A stretch of DNA of 64,000 nt from Pseudomonas sp. UBA5706 (GTDB lineage: Bacteria > Pseudomonadota > Gammaproteobacteria > Pseudomonadales > Pseudomonadaceae), in the NCBI RefSeq assembly GCF_002419965.1, contig NZ_DIHC01000026.1, forward strand, positions 70,488-134,487. Reading direction: 5' to 3'. The position numbers and the translations under genes are program-made. This document shows positions 25,720 to 34,188 of this stretch, piece after piece. The notes beneath the pieces were generated by a model. It searched no databases and had not been told where the DNA came from. It saw only the letters and a list, made by a program, of their open reading frames with translations. Every line of letters starts with the position of its first letter. Within the stretch, counting starts at the first letter, position 1.

Positions 25720-25749
25720 TCGCGCGCATATTCACGCCGTAGCAACCTG

Positions 25750-25846
25750 TCTAACGACGCCAGCGGGGACGCTGGCGCAGGCAAGCCGTGCCACTAGAGA
25801 TGCCATGTCGTTAGACGCAGTGCGTGAGCACGGCTTTTCACGTGCT
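25750..25846. other. Structured intergenic region after hpt
   Basis: Outer arms TCTAACGAC (25750-25758) and GTCGTTAGA (25807-25815) enclose a perfect hairpin CGCCAGCG/CGCTGGCG (25758-25777). A second hairpin AGCACG/CGTGCT lies at 25827-25846. None has a T tract, so this may be a structured RNA or a degenerate repeat and is not a standard terminator. Confidence 0.4.
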
Positions 25847-25878
25847 AGAGTGCTTTCCACTTTTTTCGGGAGGCGCCC

Positions 25879-26364
25879 ATGAGGTTATCGTTTCGTAGTA
25901 AAGCTGCGTTGATGTTGCTGTTGGCCCTGCCGCTTCCCGCACTCGCTGAACCCATGCATGCTCAATATCTGCCGCCGGACGAGTTGTCCGTGCGTGAAGG
26001 CGAGCCTGAGCAGCAGCAACTGCTGCAGGTCACCGATTACACAATCGTCGCTGGCAGCCAGCGCCAGTCGAACCAGCAACCCATTCCCGTCACCTCTCCG
26101 CTGAGCCTGCGCCTCAAAGGCAAGCCCATGAACAAGGGCGCGACCATTTCCGAGGTGATGATTCATTTCGATGGCGAAAGCAAAAGCCTGAAAAAGCCGG
26201 CTTATGATGAGCCCAGCCGAACCCTGACCTTGTATTACCCGGCAAGCCAATACCGCGTGCTGATCGATCTGCTGCGCAGCGAGAAGGTTTATTGCCAGTT
26301 CCTCAGTTATGCCAATGGACACGTCTGGGCCGACCTGCACACCGCCAGCGTACGCGCGCGTTGA
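25879..26364 (+). CDS. Conserved secreted protein of unknown function
   Basis: This 161-residue protein has a clean Sec signal (MRLSFRSKAALMLLLALPLPALA, cleavage about residue 23). The mature protein is mixed alpha/beta with one Cys (YCQFLSY) and no motif I recognise. It is preceded by GGGAGGCGCCC, a good ribosome-binding site. It sits between hpt and the PA4642-family gene and is probably periplasmic. I cannot assign a role. Confidence 0.75.
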   Translation: MRLSFRSKAALMLLLALPLPALAEPMHAQYLPPDELSVREGEPEQQQLLQVTDYTIVAGSQRQSNQQPIPVTSPLSLRLKGKPMNKGATISEVMIHFDGESKSLKKPAYDEPSRTLTLYYPASQYRVLIDLLRSEKVYCQFLSYANGHVWADLHTASVRAR

Positions 26365-26432
26365 GCCCGCAGCCGGGCGGAGGGTAAACTGCCTGCCCGT
26401 GAAATGTCCCGCGAAGTCAGTTGGAGTCAGCA

Positions 26433-26720
26433 ATGCGTAAAGATAAGAAGCAGGTGATTGGCGATGAGATCGGCGATGCCCAGATCAAATTGTTCCTGGA
26501 TTTCGAGCCGGTCGATGCGACTTCCCCGTCGCTGCATAAACTGATCAAGGCCTATCGCGGCCTGCGCGTTGATGATTTCGAACGATTTCTGGGGTTCTTC
26601 AAGCAAGCTGGCTACGATCTGGATGGCAAGGACGAACACGGCAACTCATTCGTCGAACTTATCAAAGACCAGCGCAATTCGCAGGAATACATTGAGTTGG
26701 TTAATAAGTCTCGAGGCTGA
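26433..26720 (+). CDS. PA4642-family conserved small protein
   Basis: This 95-residue, charged, soluble protein has the sequence RKDKKQVIGDEIGDAQIKLFL at the start and ends NSQEYIELVNKSRG. It matches a Pseudomonas-specific conserved hypothetical that is usually found between hpt and mqo. An in-frame ATG at 26421 would add four residues, but the ATG at 26433 follows GGAG at 26423 better. Function is unknown. Confidence 0.82.
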   Translation: MRKDKKQVIGDEIGDAQIKLFLDFEPVDATSPSLHKLIKAYRGLRVDDFERFLGFFKQAGYDLDGKDEHGNSFVELIKDQRNSQEYIELVNKSRG

Positions 26721-26924
26721 TTAAGTCTAGCGGTGCCTGGCGACGGGCACTTGAGATCCAATCTGCAGCTTCACTCCATAGAATGGCCTCGATTACATCT
26801 GTTTCAGAAATTTCCTGCACTTCCCATCTATAACTTCACTGCATTCAAATTTTCTGTTCGATTCATACTCCTGGTGCGCATGTTTGCGTGACTAATGGAT
26901 GTTTTGTCGAAATGGAATTCTATG

Positions 26925-27371
26925 ATGAATAAATATATCTCTCCCGTTGCCTCGCTGGTACTCCTTACACTGTGTGCCAGCTGGACGCAGGCTGCAGACC
27001 CGTTGAAATTCGATGTTACCCTCGTGAACGAGACCCGGGAGGATCTTAAACTCACCGCAGCGACCTGGCCCTTGGGCAGTTTCAATGCGACTGACTACAT
27101 GATTCCCAAGCATCATACCGGAGCATTTCGCGTGCATGTGTGGGACGAGCGCAAAGGCAGGATCAATTTCAAATACAGCACGGGCGAGAAGACCTGCCGT
27201 TTTTCCGGGGGCCTTGGCGTGCGGCGGATGGGGGCATGGATCATATCCCGTTACGAAGTCTATACCTGGTCAAAGGCGAGCTCTGTGGGCAACTTTCACG
27301 CTGTCTGCCTTGCCAGTATCGTAAAAAAGGCCGAAGGAAAGGGCTACGATATTCGAGTGTCCATGAAATAA
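26925..27371 (+). CDS. Small secreted protein A of a tandem paralogue trio
   Basis: This 148-residue protein has a signal peptide ending SWTQAAD. The mature part begins with FDVTLVNETREDLKLTAATW, then Pro-rich turns, and two cysteines (CRFSGG and AVCLASI) that could form a disulfide. Predicted fold is all-beta. The same pattern (VxLxN, a LxLxxxSW stretch, two later Cys) recurs in the next two genes. A GGAATTC ribosome-binding box precedes the start, as it does for the second gene. In-frame ATGs at 26895 and 26922 are less well spaced. Family not recognised. Confidence 0.75.
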   Translation: MNKYISPVASLVLLTLCASWTQAADPLKFDVTLVNETREDLKLTAATWPLGSFNATDYMIPKHHTGAFRVHVWDERKGRINFKYSTGEKTCRFSGGLGVRRMGAWIISRYEVYTWSKASSVGNFHAVCLASIVKKAEGKGYDIRVSMK

Positions 27372-27455
27372 CCGGCGTGTCTGAAATTGAGGATGCGCAG
27401 GTTTATTAACGATACGTGCAGGTTCTAACAATACCGCTGAAATGGAATTCAAATT

Positions 27456-27914
27456 ATGTATGGAAAAATACTGATCACCGTCATGTCAACATTGTTTATA
27501 TGCGGCGCTCACGCTTCGCAGACAATGGTTTTTAACGGCCAGATCAAGAACTTTCTTAGCCGCCCCGTACAGCTGCTGTCGCCCAGTTGGGACGTAGGGA
27601 ACTTCCCGGAAGATGAACTGGTGGTCGATCCCAAGGGACACATTAAATTCAACTTTCCTGCTCACGCCTACCGCGGTGCAGTGAAGTTTGTGCTGTCGAC
27701 CGGTCGTACAAAGGGCGAAGTGGCCTGTTTGTACGACGTCAAATACGGTACTCAGAGTTATGTGAGAGGTGCAGTGACGCTGACAGGCCCGCGCGCAACG
27801 CTCCAGGCATCGAGCGCAGGCAAGAGGCAAGCCGATTGCTCTTTGAAGCTGGATAACTGGGACTACGAAAGAAGCATGGATATGCGTTTTGTCATCCGAC
27901 GTTCACCCGCCTGA
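27456..27914 (+). CDS. Small secreted protein B of a tandem paralogue trio
   Basis: This 152-residue protein has a signal peptide ending CGAHAS. It shows the same layout as its neighbours: an N-terminal strand (FNGQIKNFLSRPVQLLSPSW), a middle Cys (VACLYDVKYG) and a late Cys (QADCSLKLDNW). It shares the upstream GAAATGGAATTC leader with gene A, which supports duplication. Sequence identity to A and C is low by eye, so divergence is old or fast. It may be exported to the periplasm or beyond; no catalytic motif is visible. Confidence 0.72.
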   Translation: MYGKILITVMSTLFICGAHASQTMVFNGQIKNFLSRPVQLLSPSWDVGNFPEDELVVDPKGHIKFNFPAHAYRGAVKFVLSTGRTKGEVACLYDVKYGTQSYVRGAVTLTGPRATLQASSAGKRQADCSLKLDNWDYERSMDMRFVIRRSPA

Positions 27915-27981
27915 ACTGACTGCGCTCAGCAAGCCGATCTACTGAGCGGGTGCGTGTCGGCAATCAATAAAGGGATTCAAG

Positions 27982-28443
27982 ATGACCAAAGTACAACGAT
28001 TTATAAGCGGCACGATGCTGCTAATAGCGACGATGTTCACTGCTCTGCTGGCTCAGGCCGCATACCCCAAAAAAATGGATGTAACCGTGGAGATGTGGAA
28101 TGACTCGGGCGCCGATCTCTACCTGGTAGCAGCATCCTGGTTGCCGTTGCGCACTGACTTTTCAGGTGCTGTCATGCCGCATGACTTCCCAACGACATCG
28201 TTCGGTTTAGCATTAAAAAACCCACGTAACGATCGGGCTCTAATGCGCATGAGAGACGGTGCGCGAGAATGCGAGTTCACATTAGGCCATAAGGCAACGT
28301 TCTCATGGTTTAGCCTGGACCCGTCGCCAGAAAAGTTCGCCAGCGCGCGTTCTTCAGGCGCCGTGGCGGCGCAGTGCAGCGCGTCGGTCATCAAAGGCCG
28401 TCGGTCCATGACCGCCTACACGGTACGCTTCAAAATGGGCTGA
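27982..28443 (+). CDS. Small secreted protein C of a tandem paralogue trio
   Basis: This 153-residue protein has a signal peptide ending LLAQAA. MDVTVEMWNDSGADLYLVAASW mirrors the opening of gene A (FDVTLVNETREDLKLTAATW). The cysteine pair appears in ARECEFTLGHK and AAQCSASV. AAGGGATTC upstream serves as the ribosome-binding site. It is followed by a strong terminator shared with mqo, so A-B-C may form one transcript. The role is unknown; candidates are host- or membrane-binding beta-sandwich proteins. Confidence 0.72.
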   Translation: MTKVQRFISGTMLLIATMFTALLAQAAYPKKMDVTVEMWNDSGADLYLVAASWLPLRTDFSGAVMPHDFPTTSFGLALKNPRNDRALMRMRDGARECEFTLGHKATFSWFSLDPSPEKFASARSSGAVAAQCSASVIKGRRSMTAYTVRFKMG

Positions 28444-28457
28444 CTGCCTTTCAGAAA

Positions 28458-28490
28458 CTGAAAGCCCCGCTGCGTGGGCGGGGCTTTCAG
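28458..28490. terminator. Bidirectional terminator between secreted protein C and mqo
   Basis: A 13-bp stem CTGAAAGCCCCGC / GCGGGGCTTTCAG with a 7-nt loop is followed by TTTTTC on the plus side. Confidence 0.9.
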
Positions 28491-28519
28491 TTTTTCACCG
28501 ATTCAAAACATTTTCTGAA

Positions 28520-30025
28520 TCAGGCGAAGCTTGCCGTCGGACTGTTTGAAACCAGATCCAGGCTCTCATCGCTTTCGGCACTGACACGCTGATACAGCTG
28601 CGCGTCGGTTTCCAGCGCTTTCTCCCGAGCCGGGAAGATTTCATTGAGCTTGGCGGCCCATTGCGTTTTGGCTTTTTCCGGGAAGCAGCGTTCGATCAGG
28701 TCGAGCATGATCGAAACGGTCACCGAGGCCCCTGGAGAGGCTCCCAGCAATGCTGCGAGGGAACCATCCTTCGCCGAAACCAGTTCGGTGCCGAATTGCA
28801 GGACACCGCCTTTCTTCGGGTCTTTCTTGATGATTTGCACGCGCTGGCCGGCTACCTCCAGGCGCCAGTCCTCGGCTTTGGCCTGCGGGTAGAAACGACG
28901 CAGGGCTTCCAGACGTTGCTCCATGGACTGCCGCACTTCGCTGATCAGGTACTTCGTCAGGTCCATGTTGTCCCGAGCCACGGCCAGCATTGGCGCAATG
29001 TTGGCGGCGCGGATTGACAGCGGCAGGTCCATGAGTGAGCCGTGCTTGAGGAACTTGGTGGTGAAACCGGCATACGGGCCGAACAGCAGTGAGGTTTTGC
29101 CGTCGACAACGCGAGTGTCAAGGTGCGGCACCGACATCGGTGGCGAGCCTACCGCCGCCTGGCTGTAGACCTTGGCCTGATGCTGCCTGACCACGTCGGG
29201 GTTGTCGCATCGCAGCCACTGCCCGCTCACCGGGAAGCCGCCGAAACCTTTGCCTTCCTCGATGCCGGACATTTGCAGCAGCGGCAGTGCCGCGCCACCT
29301 GCGCCCAGGAACACGAATTTGGCGTCGATCTCACGCGTGCCGCCGCTGTTGACGTCCTTGATGGTCACGCTCCAGCCAGCGCCTTTACGGGCAAGGCCAG
29401 TGACGCGCTTGCAGTACTTGACCTGCGCATCGGGTGCACTGGAGAGGTGCTTGAGCAGCATGTTGGTCAGGTTGCCGAAGTTGACGTCGGTACCGTGCAT
29501 GACGCGCGTCGCAGCAATCGGTTCGTCAGCCGGACGTCCCGGCATCATGAGCGGCATCCACTCAGCGAGCCTGACTTTGTCTTCGGTGTATTCCATGGAC
29601 GCGAAGGCGTGGTGCTTGTGCAGCGCCTCGTAGCGTTTTTTCAGGTACACCATGCCTTTTTCGCCCTGCACGAAGCTCAGGTGCGGGACCGGTGTAATGA
29701 ATGAACGCGAAGAACCGAAGGTGCCTTTGCGGGCGAGGTAGGCCCAGAACTGCTTCGAGACCTCGAACTGGGTATTGATGTGAATTGCTTTTTTGGTGTC
29801 GATCGAGCCATCGGCCGCTTCCGGCGTGTAGTTCAGCTCGCACAAGCCGGCATGGCCGGTACCTGCGTTGTTCCAGGGGTTGGAACTCTCCGCGGCACCG
29901 GAGTCCATCAGCTCGACAACCTCGATCGTGAGGCTCGGGTCGAGCTCCTTGAGCAGTACGGCGAGGGTGGCACTCATGATGCCTGCCCCGACCAGTACTA
30001 CGTCGACTGCTTCGTTATGCGCCAT
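28520..30025 (-). CDS. mqo: Malate:quinone oxidoreductase
   Basis: This 501-residue membrane-associated flavoenzyme oxidises malate to oxaloacetate and passes electrons to quinone, the main TCA-cycle malate dehydrogenase in pseudomonads. The FAD motif VDVVLVGAGIMSATLAVLL opens the protein, and SSNPWNNAGTGHAGLCELNY, GGFPVSGQWLRC and LGASPGASVTVSIMLDL are family blocks. The frame is open to 30067, but the ATG at 30025, after GGAGACGCGTTA, is the typical start. The position next to the PA4642-like gene matches P. aeruginosa mqoB. Confidence 0.97.
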   Translation of the reverse strand: MAHNEAVDVVLVGAGIMSATLAVLLKELDPSLTIEVVELMDSGAAESSNPWNNAGTGHAGLCELNYTPEAADGSIDTKKAIHINTQFEVSKQFWAYLARKGTFGSSRSFITPVPHLSFVQGEKGMVYLKKRYEALHKHHAFASMEYTEDKVRLAEWMPLMMPGRPADEPIAATRVMHGTDVNFGNLTNMLLKHLSSAPDAQVKYCKRVTGLARKGAGWSVTIKDVNSGGTREIDAKFVFLGAGGAALPLLQMSGIEEGKGFGGFPVSGQWLRCDNPDVVRQHQAKVYSQAAVGSPPMSVPHLDTRVVDGKTSLLFGPYAGFTTKFLKHGSLMDLPLSIRAANIAPMLAVARDNMDLTKYLISEVRQSMEQRLEALRRFYPQAKAEDWRLEVAGQRVQIIKKDPKKGGVLQFGTELVSAKDGSLAALLGASPGASVTVSIMLDLIERCFPEKAKTQWAAKLNEIFPAREKALETDAQLYQRVSAESDESLDLVSNSPTASFA

Positions 30026-30758
30026 TAACGCGTCTCCAAAAAATCTGCAGCACCAAATTGACGGCATGGGTTCCCGAGGTCAGTTGCCGGGGGGCGGGCG
30101 GCGCGTTTTCGCGCAGTGCCTCGTACCACCCGGCCGGGAGCGTCATGTCCGATTCTTCGCAATTTTTTGCATTTCAGCGCACGCCTTGAGAGGGCCTGGT
30201 CGATGCTTTTGTAGAAAGCATGAACTCATTTTTCGGCCCAGACAGCCATTCGACCATCGTCAAGACGTGCGGTCATGCAACCAAATCCGTAGTGGACAGG
30301 CTTCAGGCTCTGGTTGTGGAGGCTGCGCTGCGGTCGGTCCTGTGCAAGGGGGCTGGGTCAGACGCTAACGGTGCATTTACAAACGCGTAACTATTCATTT
30401 GCTTGCCACACTCTTGTGAAGTTGTGAAAACCCGTTTTTTCACGCTCTTTTGGAGACGCGAACCTCAAAAAAGGGGCTGCGCGATGGCAGCTCCGACAGA
30501 TCAGGTTCGAACTCAATGTGGGCCATGGTGGGTGCGAAAGGTTCGAGCGAGTCGAGGTTTTTCACGCCTGCAAAGCGGCCACACCGGGTTGCACATGTCT
30601 GTGTGGAAGGCTCTCTGTGGGCGATACGGAGGAGCTGATACCCGGTATCAGCGGTGCTGCGAGGCCCGATCAGGAGACGTCCTTATAATCGGGGGAAGAT
30701 TATAGCGATGAAACGCGCAGAAATGATCCAGAAAAAATGACTTTTATTCGCTATCCGG
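30026..30758. other. 733-base intergenic region upstream of mqo
   Basis: No gene could be supported on either strand. The region contains a 19-base palindrome GCTGATAC-CCG-GTATCAGC at about 30633-30651 and a second inverted repeat TATAATC...GATTATA at about 30684-30704. These could be operators or remnants. The mqo promoter must lie near 30030-30200, but I see no clear consensus elements. Confidence 0.4.
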
Positions 30759-31046
30759 TCAGATGCCGAGCAATTGCCGGTCGCTAATCGAACCTATCGT
30801 CAAACTGACACGGGCATCGGCAGGCAGAGGCTGGTGCAGCCAGCTCAGATTTGGTTTGCTGATTTCCACCCATCCGTGGCCGCGCGGCGCCTTGGGGCAG
30901 TGCCTGAACGACAGACAAATACCCTGTGCGTCCAGACAGGCGTAATAACGGTGATGCCTTTGCGGTGAGAATAAGGACCAGAGAAAGTGCACAGCGAGCG
31001 CTCCGGGTTTGGGCTGTCGTGAAAGTATGTCGGACGGTGATGACAT
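30759..31046 (-). CDS. Conserved Pseudomonas hypothetical (PA4639-like)
   Basis: This 95-residue, basic, soluble protein reads MSSPSDILSRQPKPGALAVH at the start, with RHHRYYACLDAQGICLSFRHC and PNLSWLHQPLPADARV further on. The position, antisense and upstream of the YajG-like gene and next to mqo, fits the P. aeruginosa PA4639 locus. The ORF can be extended to a TTG at 31079, but the ATG at 31046 is more likely. No function is known. Confidence 0.65.
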   Translation of the reverse strand: MSSPSDILSRQPKPGALAVHFLWSLFSPQRHHRYYACLDAQGICLSFRHCPKAPRGHGWVEISKPNLSWLHQPLPADARVSLTIGSISDRQLLGI

Positions 31047-31232
31047 CGCCGTGACGTTGCGGTTTCTGGCTAACGTCAAAAAGGCGCATGGGTGGTGCAG
31101 CGATGATCTGGGCCACCGGCCTGACCGGGAACGCGAGGAGCGGCACTTTGTCGTATCTTTACGCTAGTGAGCGGCCTCGGGAGGTCGTTATACTGCCGCA
31201 CAATTTGTGCCTTGGCCCATGGAGAGATGAGC

Positions 31233-31814
31233 ATGTTGCGTCGTGTTTTGTTCGGTTTGCTAGCAGTCGGCAGTCTGACGCTGGTGGGATGTGCCCACAG
31301 TCCGCAATCACTTAACCCGCAACCCAAGCTGAATGCCCAACTGACGGCTGTCGGGCACGGCCAGCAAGTGGTGGTGCGAGTCGTTGACGGTCGCCCTTCG
31401 CCGACCCTCGGCACCCGTGGCGGTCTGTACCCTGAAACCAGTTCGATCAGCGTTGACGGGCAGCAGTTGGTTCCGCAGCTCCAGGCCCAGGCCGAAGCGG
31501 CTGTGCGCCTGCTGGGTTTTACCCCGGTTCAAGGGGGCAACGGTCCTCAGTTGACGGTCACCCTTGCGGACTTGAAATATCAGTCGCCCAAGGAAGGCCT
31601 GTACGTGACCGAGGCGAGCATCAGCTCGACTTTCCGCGCTGATGTCCAGAACAACGGCCGCAGCTATAGCGGGCGTTACGCCGCTTCCCTGGATCAGCGC
31701 TTCGGTATGGCGCCGAACGAGGAAACCAACACCAAGCTCATCGGCGATGTTCTTAGTGATGCATTGACCCGCGTTTTCCAGGATCAGACCATCGGCCGTA
31801 CGTTAGGCCAGTAA
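31233..31814 (+). CDS. YajG-family lipoprotein
   Basis: The protein has 193 residues with a lipoprotein signal (MLRRVLFGLLAVGSLTLVGCA, lipobox LVGC). The mature part holds VVVRVVDGRPSPTLGTRGG and YVTEASISSTFRADVQNNG, characteristic of YajG. It is an outer-membrane-anchored periplasmic protein of unknown role. The ATG at 31233 lies 8 bases after GGAG, while the upstream ATG at 31227 is too close. It is monocistronic, with a terminator 17 bases after the stop. Confidence 0.88.
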   Translation: MLRRVLFGLLAVGSLTLVGCAHSPQSLNPQPKLNAQLTAVGHGQQVVVRVVDGRPSPTLGTRGGLYPETSSISVDGQQLVPQLQAQAEAAVRLLGFTPVQGGNGPQLTVTLADLKYQSPKEGLYVTEASISSTFRADVQNNGRSYSGRYAASLDQRFGMAPNEETNTKLIGDVLSDALTRVFQDQTIGRTLGQ

Positions 31815-31830
31815 TCGAGCATTCGACCGA

Positions 31831-31856
31831 GCCCTGGCATCGAGAGATGTCAGGGC
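31831..31856 (+). terminator. Intrinsic terminator after the yajG-like gene
   Basis: An imperfect stem GCCCTGGCAT / ATGTCAGGGC with a 6-nt loop is followed by TTTTTTG. Confidence 0.85.
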
Positions 31857-32050
31857 TTTTTTGTGCGCCATGATTCGGGGCCCGTGACAGATCGCCGGGG
31901 TGGGCGTGCAGGAGGGGAGCTTTGGTCGTCTGCGGGGCTCATGAAGCGCTGCGCCGTGACCGGTTCAGGTGACGTTAAGGTGACAGGCGATACCGTGCTC
32001 GGCAGACCCACCGAATCCGCGGCGCTCCTATGCCGCACTATCGAGGCTCC

Positions 32051-32320
32051 ATGTCGCTCATTCAGCATTCCCCCGGGATGATCATCAATCTGTTCGCGCT
32101 GCTGGCGGCGGGTCCCGGTGTCTGGGTGCTGCACACCACACGCAGTCACGAGCAGCGCGAGACCAAGCATCTCAACCACCTCACCGCACAGGCACCGATC
32201 GATGAGCCGATGCACCTGATGGACGTGTCGACGTTGCGCATGATTCGCCAGAGTTACCGGCTCGGGAGCGCGTGCCTGGCATTTGCGCTGCTGTTGTCGT
32301 GGGTGAGCACGAAAATCTGA
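32051..32320 (+). CDS. Small inner-membrane protein of unknown function
   Basis: This 89-residue protein has two hydrophobic segments, about residues 8-25 (IINLFALLAAGPGVWVL) and 70-86 (SACLAFALLLSWVSTKI), around a polar His-rich loop. It is probably a two-span membrane protein. An ATG at 32030 would add 7 residues. A strong terminator follows. I do not recognise the family. Confidence 0.65.
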   Translation: MSLIQHSPGMIINLFALLAAGPGVWVLHTTRSHEQRETKHLNHLTAQAPIDEPMHLMDVSTLRMIRQSYRLGSACLAFALLLSWVSTKI

Positions 32321-32363
32321 TGCGGCCGCGGATCGTTGAACGCGCGAAGGTTGGCGTGGGGCG

Positions 32364-32398
32364 ATGCAAAACGGCGCGTATCAGGCGCCGTTTTGCAT
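32364..32398. terminator. Bidirectional terminator
   Basis: A perfect 14-bp stem ATGCAAAACGGCGC / GCGCCGTTTTGCAT with a 7-nt loop lies between the small membrane protein and the convergent acyltransferase gene. Confidence 0.88.
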
Positions 32399-32405
32399 TC
32401 GCTGG

Positions 32406-33569
32406 TTAAAGTGCCAGCCCCGCCTTGACCCGATACTGATTACGCACCGGCGTCGCGTACTGCAGCACCAGATACGGACGATGCTCTTCGGGGCAGCCAT
32501 CCAGCCGTCTTTGCCATTCGTCCTGCGCGCGTTCCAGCTCATCGGCCGCGAACACCTCGGCGGCGGTCGGCACGTTCAGGCTAGGATCAGCATCGGTCCA
32601 TTGCGCGTACGCCAGATAGTGCACGGGGAACAGGCGATAACCGCCGAGGATCTGCCGGTCCATTTGCGCCGCTAACTGCTTGGTGTCTTCAAACATTTCA
32701 GTAATCGGCGGTGCGAAGTTCACGTGCACCCGCCCCTTGTAACCGGTGATACCCAACGCGATGCTGACGTCGTCCTCGCCGGCTACCTTGGTGTAGCCGC
32801 CGGTGGTGGCTCGGATATACAGCTCGCGGGCCTTGGCATGGTCGCAGGGATCGTATTCGTAGCTGATCGATACCGGGGTCAGGTTCAGCGACTGAATGAC
32901 TTCGCCGAACGGTTCATCCTTGCGGCTCATGTGGAACATCTTGAGGATCGCCGACTCAGTACGATCGTCGCCGTCCTTGGCGCGACCTTCGGCCTGGGCA
33001 ATCCAGATCGACTGGCAGTCGTTGCGGATCGAGTGGTTGATGTAGGCCGACAGCAACTGATAAGCCGCCATCTTTTCCCGGCGTCCGGTGATCGAGCGAT
33101 GCACGATGAAGCTCTTGTTCAATCGCATCAGATCGCTGACGAAGGGCTTCTGCAACAGGTTGTCGCCAATGGCGATACGCGGTGTCGGCAGGCCTGCGTG
33201 GTAAACCGCGTAGTTGACGAACGCCGGGTCCATCACGATGTCCCGGTGGTTGGCCAGGAACAGATAGGCCACGCCCGACTTGAACTGCTCCACGCCGGTG
33301 TAGGTCACACCATCTGTGGCACGTTCGATCGTATGGTCCACGTAATGTTCGACCTTGTCCTGCAACGCCGCGACCGAATCGATGCCAGCGAACTGGCGGC
33401 GCAGTTTGCGGGCGATTGCCGGCTGCAGGATCCAGCCCAATGTGCCAGCCAGGCGTGGAAATCGGAAGTGCGTCAGGATAGCGAGGAAGGCCTTGTCACC
33501 CAGCAGCCGATTGAGTACGGCTTTCACTTCGCTGTCGTCGTACGGTCGGATGGCATCGAATTCGCCCAT
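32406..33569 (-). CDS. PlsC-type glycerol-3-phosphate/1-acylglycerol-3-phosphate acyltransferase
   Basis: This 387-residue protein has the acyltransferase block NHRDIVMDPAFVN (the NHx4D motif, here NHRDIVMD) near residue 120 and a later SIWIAQAEGRAKDG segment that matches the second catalytic box. This is a conserved Pseudomonas PlsC-like protein longer than canonical PlsC, whose true substrate is not settled. The frame is open to 33665. The paired ATGs at 33572/33569 follow AAGAGAG, and MGEFDAIRPYDD is the expected N-terminus. It is divergent from the CPXCG gene. Confidence 0.85.
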   Translation of the reverse strand: MGEFDAIRPYDDSEVKAVLNRLLGDKAFLAILTHFRFPRLAGTLGWILQPAIARKLRRQFAGIDSVAALQDKVEHYVDHTIERATDGVTYTGVEQFKSGVAYLFLANHRDIVMDPAFVNYAVYHAGLPTPRIAIGDNLLQKPFVSDLMRLNKSFIVHRSITGRREKMAAYQLLSAYINHSIRNDCQSIWIAQAEGRAKDGDDRTESAILKMFHMSRKDEPFGEVIQSLNLTPVSISYEYDPCDHAKARELYIRATTGGYTKVAGEDDVSIALGITGYKGRVHVNFAPPITEMFEDTKQLAAQMDRQILGGYRLFPVHYLAYAQWTDADPSLNVPTAAEVFAADELERAQDEWQRRLDGCPEEHRPYLVLQYATPVRNQYRVKAGLAL

Positions 33570-33685
33570 CATGCTCTCTTGTTGGAAACGGCTAGGGTAA
33601 TGGCAGGTCGAGCTGGAGTTGAGAATGAAAACCCGGCCTGCGAACAAGTCAGCGATTATACGCAAAACTGAACTCGGAGACTGTG

Positions 33686-33877
33686 ATGCACGATATACAA
33701 CCTGCAGCGCCTTACGAGTGCCCCTACTGCGGCGAGTCGGGGGAAACCGTGCTGGATCTTTCGGAAGGTGACAATCATTTCATCGAAGACTGCCACGTGT
33801 GCTGTCGCCCGATCGAATTTCACCTTGAAACCAATGGTGAGCAATGGGATTTGGAAGTTCGTGCCGAGAACGAATGA
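33686..33877 (+). CDS. CPXCG-motif small cysteine-rich protein
   Basis: This 63-residue protein has two CxxC pairs, YECPYCGESG and EDCHVCCRP, predicted to bind one zinc. The acidic C-terminus resembles other members of this widespread small zinc-ribbon family. It overlaps the DUF2007 gene (ATGA at the stop), so translation is coupled. A GTG directly before the ATG is a possible alternative start. Confidence 0.9.
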   Translation: MHDIQPAAPYECPYCGESGETVLDLSEGDNHFIEDCHVCCRPIEFHLETNGEQWDLEVRAENE

Positions 33878-34137
33878 TGCGCAGAATCTATGAGCCGGAA
33901 AACATGATGGAAGGCGAGCTGCTGCAGTCGATGCTCGCCAGCGAAGGCATCGACTCGCACATCACTGGCCGTCATCTGCTGGGCGGCGTCGGCGAGCTGC
34001 CAGTGTTCGGGCTGCTCGGGCTTGCAGTGAACGACGATCAGGCTGAGCGGGCGCGGCAACTGATCACTGAGTACAATGGCGCTTTTGTGTTGTCTGGCGA
34101 GGAGCCGGACAGTTACCCCGATGTGTTGTTGTGCTGA
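33877..34137 (+). CDS. DUF2007-type small signal-transduction-like protein
   Basis: This 86-residue protein opens MRRIYEPENMMEGELLQSML, then SEGIDSHITGRHLLGG and an ERARQLI helix. That is the DUF2007 (PII-like ferredoxin-fold) layout, in which the protein is thought to bind small partners. It starts within the stop codon of the CPXCG gene. An ATG at 33874 is equally close. Exact function is unknown. Confidence 0.85.
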   Translation: MRRIYEPENMMEGELLQSMLASEGIDSHITGRHLLGGVGELPVFGLLGLAVNDDQAERARQLITEYNGAFVLSGEEPDSYPDVLLC

Positions 34138-34188
34138 AACCGGTGCGGCGTCGCTCGATTCGCCTTTCAGAAGAGTTGCCCTGAGCCC

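Noticed and set aside
30403..30705. A 100-codon plus-strand frame in the mqo upstream gap
   Set aside because: No ribosome-binding site, Arg/Trp-rich composition and no relative I recognise; kept only as part of the gap description.
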